Part shown: positions 11,347 through 22,759 of the stretch, piece by piece
How the letters are laid out: every line of letters starts with the position of its first letter
Position numbering within the stretch: position 1 is the stretch's first letter
Origin: Patiria miniata
Taxonomy: Eukaryota; Echinodermata; Asteroidea; Valvatida; Asterinidae
Direction of reading: 5' to 3'
NCBI RefSeq assembly: GCF_015706575.1
Contig: NW_024037062.1
Location: 554,811-618,810 of the forward strand
DNA length: 64,000 nt
Program-made: the position numbers and the translations under genes
The notes under the pieces: generated by a model
What the model was told of the DNA's origin: nothing
Seen by the model: only the letters and a program-made list of their open reading frames with translations
Databases searched by the model: none

Positions 11347-12135
11347 ATGGCAACACATGTGAAGAGGCAAGCATGTATGCTCATGTTTCTCAGTCTCTGC
11401 TGCATGGCCTGGGGAACACTAGAACTTCCTACGGTTGTGCGAGTCCACGCAGGCCAGAAAACCCACATTCTGTGTACCTACACATGTCAAGAGGCCGATA
11501 GTTGTAATGTCACACTGGCTTGGAAGGATCAGCCTCCTGAGTTCCGCAGTTTAGAAAGGTATGACAACGCCACGCATCACTCACTGAAGATGAACGTCGA
11601 AGCAGGCAGCCAACAAAGGGATACTTATCGCTACATCACCTGTGTTGCCACGACAACTGACGGGTACGTCTTCGAGGAAAATTCAACCCGGCTAGAAATC
11701 TGCCCTGTTGAAATACTGAGGTGCAGACTTCATGCGGAACATCACTACGCATCATCGAACATTGTCAGTTACGTGTTTGCGTGTGAGTACGGCTCCACAT
11801 GTGGTACAGCACTGCGCTGTCATGGAACCAGAGAGGAGTCCTCATCAAGCTATCTTGTTTTTAATCTCGATACATGGTATGTAAAGCTGTATGAAACCGT
11901 CGGTCCGAAGCCAGGAGACAATGTGACTTGTCGTCTTCATTCGCCTTCAATTGAGGAGCATCTCCAGACAACGGTTGAGCTCACGCTGCCGGAGGAATCC
12001 CCTCCCGCACAGACAACCCAAACATCGACCACGCAAGCCCGGACCAACCCAGTGATGACAACGAAAGTGCCGGACAAAGAAACTAAGCCAAACTCAATGC
12101 CTGCAGTTCCTTGGGTTCTGTTGCCCTCACCTTGA
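11347..12135 (+). CDS. Paralogue B: two-Ig-domain protein lacking its membrane anchor
   Basis: 262-residue protein from the ATG at 11347, with no intron in the frame. Signal peptide about 1-23. Ig-like domain 1 about 24-119 (C43, W59, C99, extra C47 and C53). Domain 2 about 120-215 (C126, C146, C152, C158, C194). Sequons NVT54, NAT74, NST112 and NVT192. The Thr-rich stalk ends at PWVLLPSP. Compared with paralogue C, about 20 stalk residues including the CPVNSCDC segment are deleted. One T is also missing at about 12120 (GTTGCC against GTTTGCC), so the frame terminates at once. The old membrane and tail frame persists, unread, from about 12124 to 12251. The product would be secreted if the sequence is correct; otherwise B is a decaying pseudogene or the missing base is a sequencing error. 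Confidence 0.8.
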   Translation: MATHVKRQACMLMFLSLCCMAWGTLELPTVVRVHAGQKTHILCTYTCQEADSCNVTLAWKDQPPEFRSLERYDNATHHSLKMNVEAGSQQRDTYRYITCVATTTDGYVFEENSTRLEICPVEILRCRLHAEHHYASSNIVSYVFACEYGSTCGTALRCHGTREESSSSYLVFNLDTWYVKLYETVGPKPGDNVTCRLHSPSIEEHLQTTVELTLPEESPPAQTTQTSTTQARTNPVMTTKVPDKETKPNSMPAVPWVLLPSP

Positions 12136-12251
12136 CTGTTCTGATTGGGGTCTGTGTGGGAATTGTCTACGAGAAAAAATGCAAGAACAAACAGGAACGT
12201 ACTTTTGACATTCTACCAAGGTACCGGTACGTTTGCAAGGATACCGATTAA
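12124..12251 (+). pseudogene. Out-of-frame membrane and tail segment of paralogue B
   Basis: In the shifted frame this stretch matches the transmembrane and cytoplasmic end of paralogue C (GIVYEKKCKNKQ against GIVYNKYCKNEQ) and ends in the same DTD-stop at 12249-12251. It shows that B descends from a membrane-anchored gene. Confidence 0.75.
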
Positions 12252-13328
12252 AGAAAACCACAGTTGTCAGTTTTGTCCAAGACTGAATCTAAAAGCTGCT
12301 CTTTGATTAGTAACAGAGAAAGGTATGGGGAATGTATTGTGGTCATCTTTTTTCATAATTTTCATCTACTAAAGAGAAACAAATCTGTGCAGAGCTGGAA
12401 ATCAGCTTTTGAACTGTAAAAATCTTTCTCAATAACCTGACAAACTTTCTTTGTGCTAGTGTGTACTATACTTTGAAGCATTATGCAAATTTGCATCTGA
12501 TGAAATATTCAATTTGGCAAAATGAGTACAATCATGCAAATTTCGCCAGTCTTCGTTCACGTTTATGTGAATGTCTTCTTACCAAACACTGACTAGTCTG
12601 ATCACACACCCCCCGACTGAATATACCCAATTATTGAGTGGTCGGGCACAACCCAACCACTCTTTGGAGTTGTTACGATTAATCTTTCTTTCTTTCTTTT
12701 TTTCTGCACAGCACGTTTCCGCGGGTTTTCTCCTAAACAGTTTATGATATGAACTTGTAACTTTCAATGTATCGACCCTCATCTCAAGTGGTGCATATTA
12801 CTCTGACGTCATTATGACATCATCGGGTGTCAAATAACAAGCAATTTTAGCTGAAAAAGTGACCAATTACATTTATATATAACTCTTGAACAAAGTAATC
12901 AAATCAGTATTCACCTCCTGTTTTGACTAATGACATTATCAAGCCAGAAATAACTTGTATGTGTACGTAGAATGTTTACTGAAATTTATCACACCGTTCA
13001 AGACGCATTCAAAACAGTTTTACATCGTAACCAATTTCTCGATTGTGATGATCTTGGCACTCTTGGTTGACTGCTCAGGTCGTTTCGACAACCTGTTTTG
13101 TTTGTCTGGATGATCTGGGTGGCCGCCCTTGAGCATATTGAGTGTCAGGGTTATCCTGATGATAACTTAAATGCTGTTGTTTTTTAGCATGTATGTTGCT
13201 GTATTTTGACTTACTTTTATACATATTGCTGTTGTACGTTATCCTCTCCTTTTTATGGAGGTTTTGATGGAAATAAAACAAAAACAAAAAAATTACCGGG
13301 CACAAAACCGCTTATAAATCTTCACTTT
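12252..13328. other. 3' flank of gene B, homologous to the flank of gene C
   Basis: The first 130 bp (GAATCTAAAAGCTGCTCTTT, then GGTATGGGGA) match 17222-17270 after paralogue C. Farther on, 12880-13000 recurs at 14580-14690 (TGACATNATCAANCCAGAAA). No gene seen. Confidence 0.6.
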
Positions 13329-13577
13329 TGGACCCAATTTCATAGAGCTGCTTAAGCAGAAAATTTGCTTAAGCACGAAAAAACATTGCATAGTAAAATT
13401 AGGTTACCGGCCAAAACTCCATGTGATGTACATTGCTTGTGACTGGTATTAAGCTGTTGTTTACTTAGCATAACAATCGCATGGAGTTTTGGCCGGTAAC
13501 CTGATTTTATTAAGCAAGATGTTTTTGTGCTTTAAAAGCAAATTTTGTGCTTAAGCAGCTCTATGAAATTGGCCCAT
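13329..13577. mobile_element. Fold-back miniature element (CATAGAGCTGCTTAAGC type)
   Basis: Left arm CCAATTTCATAGAGCTGCTT, and farther in TTACCGGCCAAAACTCCATG, is answered in reverse complement by CATGGAGTTTTGGCCGGTAA and AAGCAGCTCTATGAAATTGG. Arms are about 90 bp and the loop about 65 bp. No open frame. Repeats of this look are common in marine invertebrate genomes, as far as I recall. Confidence 0.8.
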
Positions 13578-13599
13578 GTGTTACTGGAAAAGCAGTAGA

Positions 13600-15000
13600 A
13601 ATTTAATCAAACTCAAAAACAGAAGCATTTTACTACAGAAAAATACCTTATGGAAGTGTAATAAGTGAGGAATGCTCAAAACACAAAAACAGGATGATGA
13701 TGTCATCCTCCGAAAGGGCGGCCTCTAGTGGCACATCAAAAAGAGTTTACCTTTTTTTAAATTTTAAAACCGTCAATCAAATTTTTACCAAATTGACCCT
13801 ATATATTCTGTGAGCAACCACAAATAATTTGGCAAGGTTTCATGACGTCCAATTTGACAATTTTTTTATTTTTTAAATTTAAATCCATCATTTGATCCCC
13901 GTCTCATGACTTTGCTCCTAGCCCAAATAATGACATCTGTTTTAATACACCTAATGTTGACTGTTTGCTTCCAAATACTGTGACGTCATCAAACTGGAAG
14001 TTGGATGTTATTAAAGCTACAGTCCATCACTTGCAGCTTTCCAAAAAGCAACTGACGAAATTATTGTTGAAAACTACATTCAGTTTAAAGATAACAAGTG
14101 GACTAAACTCCCTGTGAAAATAATCTTTCTGGCATGCAGTCATTTTTTCAGAAATCAATGAAAGAAGGCCATTTCCATGCATCTAAAGACACATTCTTGG
14201 CAATTTCTGCTAGTAGTTTATATTTAAATCGGTGAAGCTCGCAAGTGTTGACACGACGCACACGTGCGGCATCGCGTAGATGCAATCGGCTGAATGAGAA
14301 TGTGTCCCAGACGCTAAATTCGGGCGCAATACAAAACATGACTCAGCAACTTTTGATTGAAATCGAGAACCTAGAATGCTGTTTCTTGGAATAGTCAGCA
14401 TTCACTGAGCTTAAACTTCATCAGGTTAGTTGTTCAGCACCCTTCTTTAGATTTTGAGCACTTTTGTTGCGTCAAACGAACAAAATGCACAAATTACAAA
14501 TGATGGACTCTACCTTTAATACATGTATACACAAGTTTATAATTTCTACATTTTCATGCATTATTTTTACTTCATGATAAACAGTTATCCTCTCCAAACT
14601 AAGTCAGTATTCCCTTCCCTTTTTTGACTGATGACATCATCAAACCAGAAATCACTTGTACGTGTACCTAAAATGTATTCTGAAATTGATCATCCCAACA
14701 GATGAATTTTTTGTCAAAACAAAACCAAATGGTTGCACTGGAAAAGCTTACTTTCTTGATCTTTGTTTCTGATACATGTATACACAACTTAATTAGAACT
14801 GGGCTATGTCTAATGAAATAATTGTCTGCCCGACCACTCTACATTTGTAATTTTGGACATTTTATTCCTTGTTTTGTCAGTTTGTGCCTCAATGATGAAT
14901 CTAGGAAGCAAACTAAACATATGATCTACTTTTTTTTTTTAAATCCTACTCTATTGATGCTTTTAGACAAGTGATCCGCCTTTTTCAGTGGTCAGTCCCT
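13600..15000. other. B-C spacer with no gene seen
   Basis: AT-rich sequence with the secondary repeat 14580-14690 (copy of 12880-13000). No splice-bounded coding segment or element end could be identified. Confidence 0.4.
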
Positions 15001-15039
15001 AAATGCTGTGCATCTTTAAACAACAACCTCAAATGACCC

Positions 15040-15365
15040 CTAGATGACCTTTGACCTCCAATTTCGGAAGATTTGTGATGAACCCCCCACCCAAGGATCA
15101 CTCCATCCAAGTGACATTAAAATCCATCAAATGACACAGAAATATTTGAAGCACATTTGAACAATGACCTGTAATGACCCCTACATGACCTTTGACCTCA
15201 GTATTCCGATGAAGAATCGTGTCTTCCCACCCAAGAATCACTGTATGTCAGTTTCAATAACATCCACGACAGCATATGTTCAATGTTGTAAACTTTCCCA
15301 CAAAATTGTGTATTACGGTACATCATTATTAACCTCAGTTGACCTTTGACCTATGACATTTGACC
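15040..15365. repeat. Repeat with three TGACCTTTGACCT direct repeats
   Basis: TGACCTTTGACCT occurs near 15048, 15187 and 15341, each within a similar ATGACCCCTANATGACC or GTTGACC context. The word equals two nuclear-receptor half-sites (TGACCT) in DR1 spacing. It may simply be the consensus of a dispersed repeat. Confidence 0.6.
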
Positions 15366-15619
15366 GGAAATCCCACATCATCTTTGCTACTCAATGACCC
15401 TTGTGTCCAAGTTTTATGGAATTCGGGCAAATATTTATGAAATGACAGCGATTCCCAAAACTTTAATATACAACCAAGGCTATAGTCATATGCTCATACG
15501 TGGGATATGGTCATATGGGCCTATAGGGGTATACAGTCATGATTCAGGTACTAGTTAGCTACGGTAGTGTCTCCGAAAACTTCACTTAGGTGACACAAAA
15601 AATGCAAAACGTTTGTAGT

Positions 15620-16202
15620 CCCTCTCATGGTGTGGATTTATTTACATTTTCTGGAATCTACTGACTTTGTGGCAATCACCTTTTCATAAACTAACAAAAC
15701 AAAACGAAGAAATATTCCTTTAATAAACCTGCAACTTCACTTTACTTTGAACATGTTGAGAGAAAAAACTTCCCCGAGTGGAAAAATCCTGCATGTGCTG
15801 GTGTGCAATGACAACACAATTGAGTACATTGTGTACCAGCGTACACAAAGACGGTATTACCGTACAGGTGGCATTGGGCACACCATTTCCTTGCTGATCC
15901 TTCCAAAATAAGGTTTTTTCCCCACATTACCCAACAGCTGACTGCAGCTGATTTCGCAATTTAGGGGAAACACTGGGTATCCTTTTATTGCGCCATACCG
16001 GTACATGTACATTGTACAGAGCCTACCGGTGCATGTTCGTGTAATAAACAGATCTAAAATTGATTTATTTTCAGCAAAGAAAGAGAACATTGTCTGGCCA
16101 CAGAAAAAAACATGTACCTCTACAGATCATACTACACAACATGCATGTAAATGCAGCAGGACATTTTTCATACTAGTGTCTACACAAGATTTAGACCCCA
16201 AA
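15620..16202. other. Upstream flank of gene C, homologous to upstream of gene B
   Basis: TGGAATCTACTGACTTTGTG (about 15650) and CCTGCAACTTCACTTT (about 15728) align with 10452 and 10908 upstream of B. At about 15558-15582 there is a relic of the A/D-type leader (ACGGTAGTGTCTCCGAAAAC), some 620 bp from the start codon. Confidence 0.6.
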
Positions 16203-17189
16203 ATGGCAACCACTGTGATCCTGCAAGCACATCTGCTTCTCAGTCTGTGCTGCATGGCGTGGGGAATACTAGATCTTCCTAAAGTCATTCGAGTCCACGC
16301 AGGCCAGAAAACACACATTCTGTGCACCCACACATGTCAAGAAGCTGATAGTTGCAACGTCCAACTGGACTGGATTGATCGGCCTCCTGAGTTCCGCAGT
16401 TTGGAAGGATACTACAATACCACTCATCACTCCCTGAAGATGAATGTCCAAGCAGGCAGCCAAGAAACGGATATTTATCGCTACATCACCTGTGTTGCCA
16501 AGACAACTGATGGACACGTCATAGAGGAAGACTCAACCCGGCTAGAAATCTGCCCAGCTGAAACACTGAGTTGCAGATTTGATATGAAACGTCATCAAGC
16601 ATCTAACATTGTCAGTTACGTGTTTGCGTGCGAGTACAAATCCAAATGTGGTACAAAGATGCACTGCCAAAGTAACAGAGAGGGGTTATCATCAAGTTAT
16701 CTTGGTGTCAATAAGACTGGGTCATGGTATGTGGAGGTGTATGAAATCATCGGTCTGATGCCTGGAGACAATGTGACTTGTCGTCTTCATTCGCCGTCAA
16801 TTGAGGAGCATCTCCAGACCAGCTTTGAGCTCATGCTGCCGGAAGAATCCTCACCCGAGCTGACAACTCAGGCACTGACAACGCCAGCCCATGCCCTGAC
16901 CAACCCAGCGCTGACAACGCACGCCCAAATGAATCAAGCCTCGACAACACAAGTGCCAGTCAAAGAAACTAAGACATACCCAACGCCTGCAGAAACTCCA
17001 ACCAAACCTCCACTGAACCAGTGTCCTGTGAACTCATGTGACTGTGCAGTTCCTTGGGTTCTGTTTGCCCTCACCTGGATTGTTCTTATTGGGGTCTCTG
17101 TGGGAATTGTCTACAATAAATATTGCAAGAACGAACAGGGTTGTACTTTACCTTCTCTACCGAGATATTGTTGCAAGGATACTGATTAA
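16203..17189 (+). CDS. Paralogue C: two-Ig-domain mucin-stalk membrane protein
   Basis: 328-residue type I membrane protein and the most complete member of the family. The frame is open from 16005, but the ATG at 16203 gives a signal peptide (1-21) aligned with its paralogues and is preceded by CCCAAA. Ig-like domain 1 is about 22-117 (C41, W57, C97, extra C45 and C51). Domain 2 is about 118-213 (C124, C143, C149, C155, C193). Sequons NTT72, NKT170 and NVT190. The stalk (214-275) is the longest of the four, with repeated ALTTPA/ALTNPALTTHA motifs suggesting O-glycosylation. NQCPVNSCDC precedes the membrane helix (about 284-304). The tail is 24 residues with paired cysteines and ends in DTD. 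Residues 70-205 are nearly identical to paralogue D although the flanks resemble B, which suggests conversion. Function is unknown; a surface receptor role is inferred. Confidence 0.87.
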   Translation: MATTVILQAHLLLSLCCMAWGILDLPKVIRVHAGQKTHILCTHTCQEADSCNVQLDWIDRPPEFRSLEGYYNTTHHSLKMNVQAGSQETDIYRYITCVAKTTDGHVIEEDSTRLEICPAETLSCRFDMKRHQASNIVSYVFACEYKSKCGTKMHCQSNREGLSSSYLGVNKTGSWYVEVYEIIGLMPGDNVTCRLHSPSIEEHLQTSFELMLPEESSPELTTQALTTPAHALTNPALTTHAQMNQASTTQVPVKETKTYPTPAETPTKPPLNQCPVNSCDCAVPWVLFALTWIVLIGVSVGIVYNKYCKNEQGCTLPSLPRYCCKDTD

Positions 17190-18800
17190 AGAAAACCCCT
17201 GAGAATCTTGTTCAAGATCACTTTATGAATCTAAAAGCTGTTCTTTGAGTAACAGAGGAGGGTATGGGGATTTTATTGTGGTCATCATTTTTCCCATCTT
17301 TTTCAACTACTATAAGAGAAAACAATCTGTGCAGAGCTGGACATAAGCTTTTGAACTGTAAAAATATACCTATAAATGCAATGTTGTAGATCTATATACC
17401 TTATGGTGTCTGGATGTACTGTCTCGGTACATGTATTCCCATGTGGGGTTCGGAGCACACTAGTCGTACATACGAGGTAGGCCTATATTTGTTAGTTCGA
17501 AACTGCCAACCTCGTACATGTACGAGGTTATGTTCATACTTAAAATCGCCAAACCTTGTACATGTACGAGGTAGAGTAAGCATGTTATCACAAGGGGGTG
17601 CTCTCGCTCTTTCTAATAATATCATTTTCATTCAGGTATGACCTGTATTTATTTGTTCATTCGAGTTCTTGCGAGAGGGCGCAGCACTGACACTTGTATT
17701 TTCTGCTAAAAGTGCGGAATTTCCCTGTGTGCAGGACAGTGTTTCAGGGTGTATCACTATGTACGTCACTACTATTGACTTTCCAATATACCAAGGATAT
17801 ACCAGAGAGCAACAACAACAAATTTAGTGAGTAAAACTTATTTACTTTTTTTTTTAGAGAATTTTGAACAATTAACAAAAACGCTCAAAGTTGGGCACTT
17901 TAGGGTTAAACTGTTCAAATTTCACGGGCACTGAAAGAGTGAAGGGCCCGTAAAATTTTTGGATTTTAGACCCTCTGTGGTGTGATCTGAGGCAATTTCA
18001 GAACACTTTAACCTGTTTTGTTTTTAGCTATCATTTAAACATCATTTTTGAGTTTGGAGTCAATATTTTTTTGTATTCGTTTTTTAGTGTGAGAAATCCC
18101 ATTTTCCACTACCCCCCCCCCCCCCCCACCCAGTCTACCATTGCTGCATAGTTAAGTTGAAATAATGCATCGAGTGTATTCTATTGTACAGTGCACAGCC
18201 CCACGGAACTCTTGCAGTGGTACGGCTTCAATGTCGTGCATATGTGCATTTTGATCATACAAGCATCAGAAATGATAGGCGTTTTTGGTAAGGATTTTGC
18301 ATGGTAAAATGAAATCATAGCATGTTCATGGCATGTGCAATACATTGTAATTTTACTGTGCGTATCAGGGGATGAAAAATTTGATCAGCAATTTTTCTCT
18401 GTGCATCGGGCTGCAAGTCCAGCATATCGGGCCTATACACACTTTCAGTATGTACGTGATCCCTGAAGATCTTTGGTAATCTCTGGAAGAATTTTAAGCC
18501 TTGATGATTTCATTTTGGATGCATGGACTTGTATTTTGTCTTTCCTCTCTCCAACCACTTTTTTTACGGTTGGGGTCTTCTACAGCTTTTATGTAGAGCA
18601 CTTGCTCTAGATGACCCTCTGATTCATCAGCATCTCCACACAATGCAAGGCCCTGTCTACGTAAAAAAAAGAAAAAAAGAGGCCTTTTATTAATGGTACG
18701 GCTATAGCTGTACCTGCCGTACCGCTTCCTATGACGACAAAAGTGAAACTAAATTTGTGACTGGGCGTCACAAACTTGTCTGTAAAGTTACTATACCGGT
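17190..18800. other. C-D spacer, left part: no gene seen
   Basis: The beginning matches the 3' flank of B. A perfect palindrome ACCTCGTACATGTACGAGGT lies at 17509-17528, with two diverged half copies near 17465 and 17555. A C-run is at 18110-18128. The block near 17955-18000 matches 4800-4850. Confidence 0.5.
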
Positions 18801-19540
18801 AGCATGTCATGCATATTCATGAGGATCCCAACTGGTCACAAAACTGTCCCTGGCAAGTTATTACCGTAGATTGTTACAAAATTTCAAATTGGACTTATGC
18901 TGGACCTCATAATCTAATATTGCCATCAAACAGAGCTAAGATAAAACATTTAAAAATGTGTTTCTGGTTAAATATTGACAAAACAGGAAGAGTCGAATGG
19001 GGTATTTTTTTGTATTTTGTAAATACCAGCACATATGTACAGTATAAATGTGTACATGTAGTAGACAAGGTATTTTTGTGTACAGTATACATACACAATA
19101 GTTCAGTGCCAGTTTGGAACGAGCAAATTGCTTGGCCTCTGGTAGACCCACAAACATGGCGGTCTAGTGCCTGGTATTAAGTGCAGTCTAGAGTGGGTGT
19201 GTAATATGTGGTCTGGATATCAGTTGATGTACTTGTAGTTCGTGGGACAAGGCTATTTTTTTCCCCGCTTTCCAGGCAATCTGGTTTGCCGAAGGTTTTC
19301 TAATATCCTGTATTTCAAGGCAGAAAAATAAAAAGTGACAATGAACCACTTTCCCGCATTCGTGTTTTGATTAGGACTTCACACAAAAACTTTATTAGGT
19401 TAATATTCGAAGATATACATGTCCAGCCATTTCGTTTGACAACATGAAAATGAGAGAGGCTGAAAATCGAACAATAAGCAAGGTCGGTGTACAGCCTCAA
19501 AAAGAGCTAATCAAATTGCATGCTTTTAGCGTACCGTGAG
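18780..19540. other. C-D spacer, middle part
   Basis: Contains a diverged copy of the ATGCATATTCATGAGG block found after A (6945) and D (26020). No supported gene. Confidence 0.4.
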
Positions 19541-19548
19541 AGTCCAAG

Positions 19549-19776
19549 ATGGCGACATTACCGGAGCCCACCTTCGCGAGACTGACGTTGAAAGTGCTCC
19601 AAATATCATCCTTCCATCTTTCAGAATCATTTGAGTGTGTCACACACTTTCCAAATGGCACATATATTGTGCAGTCTTTCAGGGATCACAGCATTTCTCA
19701 GATTACACCAAATCTGGCTGAAATGAGGACCGCAACTTTACGCATACGTGTAAGCCACGTGTACTGCAACGCGTAA
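19549..19776 (+). CDS. Hypothetical 75-residue ORF, possibly a first exon
   Basis: Starts AAGATGGCGACATTACCGGA, an acceptable context for a metazoan start. It encodes MATLPEPTFARLTLK then FHLSESFECVTHFPNGTYI. I do not recognise it. A GTAAGC at about 19750 could be a splice donor, but no following exon is seen, so it may equally be a chance frame or a fragment of a retrocopy. Confidence 0.2.
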   Translation: MATLPEPTFARLTLKVLQISSFHLSESFECVTHFPNGTYIVQSFRDHSISQITPNLAEMRTATLRIRVSHVYCNA

Positions 19777-19869
19777 GCCGGGGTTACGTATATCAGGACG
19801 TTATGTCAAGACGGCTTACATGTATGTCACGACAACTTACAAGCAGCTGCGTAGCCATGGTTCTTATAC

Positions 19870-20240
19870 CAATATTGGGGGGGGGGAGGAGTGGGGGGGA
19901 GGAGGGGGGGGGAGTGGGGGGTCTGATGTTACAGTGGAGGGGTGGCTATTTTCGTAAACAGGTTGTTTTCACCGCACACCCAGCCTCAATAAATCATAAA
20001 GTGAGGGGGGGGGGGGGAGGGAGAGGGGCTGGACACCATCTACCTATTCAAAACATAAATCACAGTCAATGTTTGACAATAGGTGGCGCTATTCACTTTC
20101 AATGGGACGTCAAAATAAACAGCCCATTGGGGGAAAAAAGGGGTTCTCAGGAAAAATAGTGGTAACTTATATACATTTGTAGAACTGTGCTTTTCTCCAG
20201 TTGCCAAATTTCCAGTGGGGAGGGGGGGGGGGCGACTTGG
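19870..20240. repeat. G-run rich low-complexity region
   Basis: Several runs of 8-14 G near 19877-19918, 20004-20018 and 20220-20232. Open frames across them are compositional. Confidence 0.8.
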
Positions 20241-21011
20241 GGGCGATGATTTTTCATGGGGGGTCATGCCCCCTGTAGTACGCCGCTACTTACACGTACA
20301 TGGACATGAATCTACCAACATTTATAAGATGATGGATCTTTCAATTTTTGTGAATATCATATCGTTTGCACAAAGCAAAATCAGACCTTTTAAGTTATCA
20401 GCTATATTCCCCGCACTTCCCCCTCACTGATACTGAAAAGTGGAAACTCTGTAAATAACCTGATTAGATGGCCAATCTTCTTTTCAACAAAATTTTTCAA
20501 AACAAAATACAAAATTGTGGGAGCAGAACTTATAAGATGTTACCCTGAGGTAAGACCTCACAAAATTATTCTGCTTAGGATTTTACATACAGATCATTTT
20601 TTTTGTAGCTAATAAATAACCTTTCATCATTTCTAATTGGACAAAACTGTAATGAAGAATTGTGGACGCGGGAACAAAGTTTTGTCGACAGGGTACACCA
20701 TTTCCAGTACATGTCTGGAAAGTTTGATAAAACTCGGCGAACAGATTGACTATCTCGAAAACTGAAGTGTTTTTGGCCCTCTAATCCTACGGACTATTGT
20801 AAAGAAATATATTGAGACACATTGGATATATTAGCTTTTAAAAAATTTTCATCAACTTGGATTTTCATATTAATGAAAGAACAGGCATCTTTACTAATTA
20901 ATGTTGGCTAATTACCTACAATATTATTACTGATCCTCACTGAAAATATGATTCTATTGCAAACTTATGAATTTGTGTATTTGCTAAATTGAAAGATAAC
21001 AAATGAATCAG

Positions 21012-21480
21012 TTAAAGAAAATTGACACTATTTGCTTTTGCTGTAACTTTCAAAAATGGATGGATTTGGAGTTTAGTAATTTCATGCAAAAATCGTTCCA
21101 ATGACCTGTTTAAATCCACAAGTGTTCATGGATGGAAGAAAAGGGGGAAAAAGTGTTCTTGTATGGTTCCCTGACCCAACCCTTCAGATGAAATGGTACA
21201 ATGTATGGCTGTCAGAGAATTGTCAGGACAGGGAACCAGACTAGCTGACTTATGACTGCTTACGGGCATGTAACAGATTTTAAACAAAATATGGACTAAC
21301 TAAATTTGTTCAACTGGGTGTAGTATTTGAAAAAGAAAACTATTTTTTTCCAGCGATGGTTGGCCGAGTCATCTTTTGAAAATGATTTAAAGTTCCTGTG
21401 GAAAATGCCAGCACACTGGCGCAATGATTTCACACAATGTATTAGATAATTACTCACTAGCATTCAAGTATTCAATCTTT
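21012..21480 (+). mobile_element. Diverged copy of the TTAA-flanked repeat family
   Basis: Begins TTAAAGAAAATTGACACTAT and continues TTTGCTTTTGCTGTAACTTT, then GGTTCCCTGACCCAAC and the inverse GGGAACCAGACTAGCTGACT, in the same order as the better copies at 53153-53687 and 42903-43255. The right end has decayed. Confidence 0.6.
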
Positions 21481-22049
21481 AATAACGTGTACTTTGTACA
21501 CGTACGTACGTCCAAAGATAGCGAGTGCACATTTGACTTGAATGTTAAACTGAAATACAAATCTATACAGTACACGTACACACATGACAGTTTTCATTGT
21601 AGTGTAAGGTATTCTTAATGCTTTAGTTTGTTTTTTTGAAAGTGTTATGAGGAGTCGTTCTTATAAGCTGTATTTTATACGTTGTGCGGTGGCGCCCTTT
21701 CTCTCATATAATAGTTTGATGACCCCTGGCTCTTACCCAGTGCGTACTAGGTGAGAACATCGATTGGCCTTTAGAATTTTTCAACGAAGATTTTCGGGAG
21801 GATATACGGTAATTATATAGACCTAGTATTATTTAGTTTATCCGCTTATGTCTATAGATCATGGATGTTATTTATATTGTGTAAAACTTTTTGTCAAAAA
21901 GTGTGATTTTAGTGTGCAACACATGTGTGTTTTAAGCTATCACAACATGGCTGCGGCTGATGGTAATCTGGACTTTGAAACCTGGGTGTTAGGCTATATT
22001 TTTGCAGTGTGTAATGCTTGGTGCTGGGTCCAGCGATGTGTGTTTGTGT

Positions 22050-22720
22050 CCCATATCATCACCGACACCACGAAGTAACACTCTACCATGTTAAACCATA
22101 TTTTTTTCGATTTGCAGTTTTTTTATTTTTAAATATTATTCATCAAGGCCTACCATTGCACGAAGTTTCAAAGCTTCAAGAACTTTACTTTAATAATTAG
22201 GCTAAGTATCCATGGCAACTTTTGCGCAAAAGTGACAATTTCGTTTTCACGAAGTAACACTCAAGTTCCATTTACTATTGCAATGCATGGCGCGCACTCT
22301 GCTCATTAGTGAGCAAAAACGTTTTCAAGAAGTAACACTCTTTTTGTAATAAGTTGTATGAGCGCGCGCGCGCTGACCTGAGGTTGCACTTTCCTCGTGT
22401 TGTATACATTGAAGAGTGTTACTTCGTGAAAACAAAAATTTACAGTTTTGCGGCTTTTTCGGTTTCACGAACTAACACTCATTTTTTTCTCTTATTTCTT
22501 GTTTATTTAATACACAAACGGGTGAAAAACAGCAGATTTAATAAATTCAATTCATCAAGTGTCCACAACGAGGAACCCAACTGAAATACTCTGTCGTTTT
22601 GACGCAAAGTGTTGTTTTAGAAGGCGTTCAACTTTAGTTGCCATTTTCTCCGATTGCTGGTTTTTACTGGTACATGTATGTAGATGGGTGTTACTTCGTG
22701 GTGTTGCTGACGATATGGGT
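22050..22720. mobile_element. Non-autonomous DNA element with repeated CACGAAGTAACACTC motif
   Basis: Ends CCCATATCATCACCGACACC and, inverted, CCCATATCGTCAGCAACACC, both followed by CACGAAGTAACAC. The 15-mer or close variants occur six times (about 22069, 22249, 22328, 22414 inverted, 22467, 22690 inverted). Arrays of one motif near both ends resemble transposase-binding subterminal repeats of hAT-type elements, which is an inference. Confidence 0.65.
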
Positions 22721-22759
22721 CATTCTTCAGTAAGTGCATGGGCGTCGCCAGGAGTTTTT

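Noticed and set aside
16005..16202. N-terminal extension of paralogue C by 66 residues
   Set aside because: It would bury the signal peptide; paralogues start at the position of 16203, so this is upstream open frame by chance.
22060..22705. CRISPR-like regularly repeated 15-mer
   Set aside because: Eukaryotic context, irregular spacing, mixed orientation and inverted termini point to a transposon.
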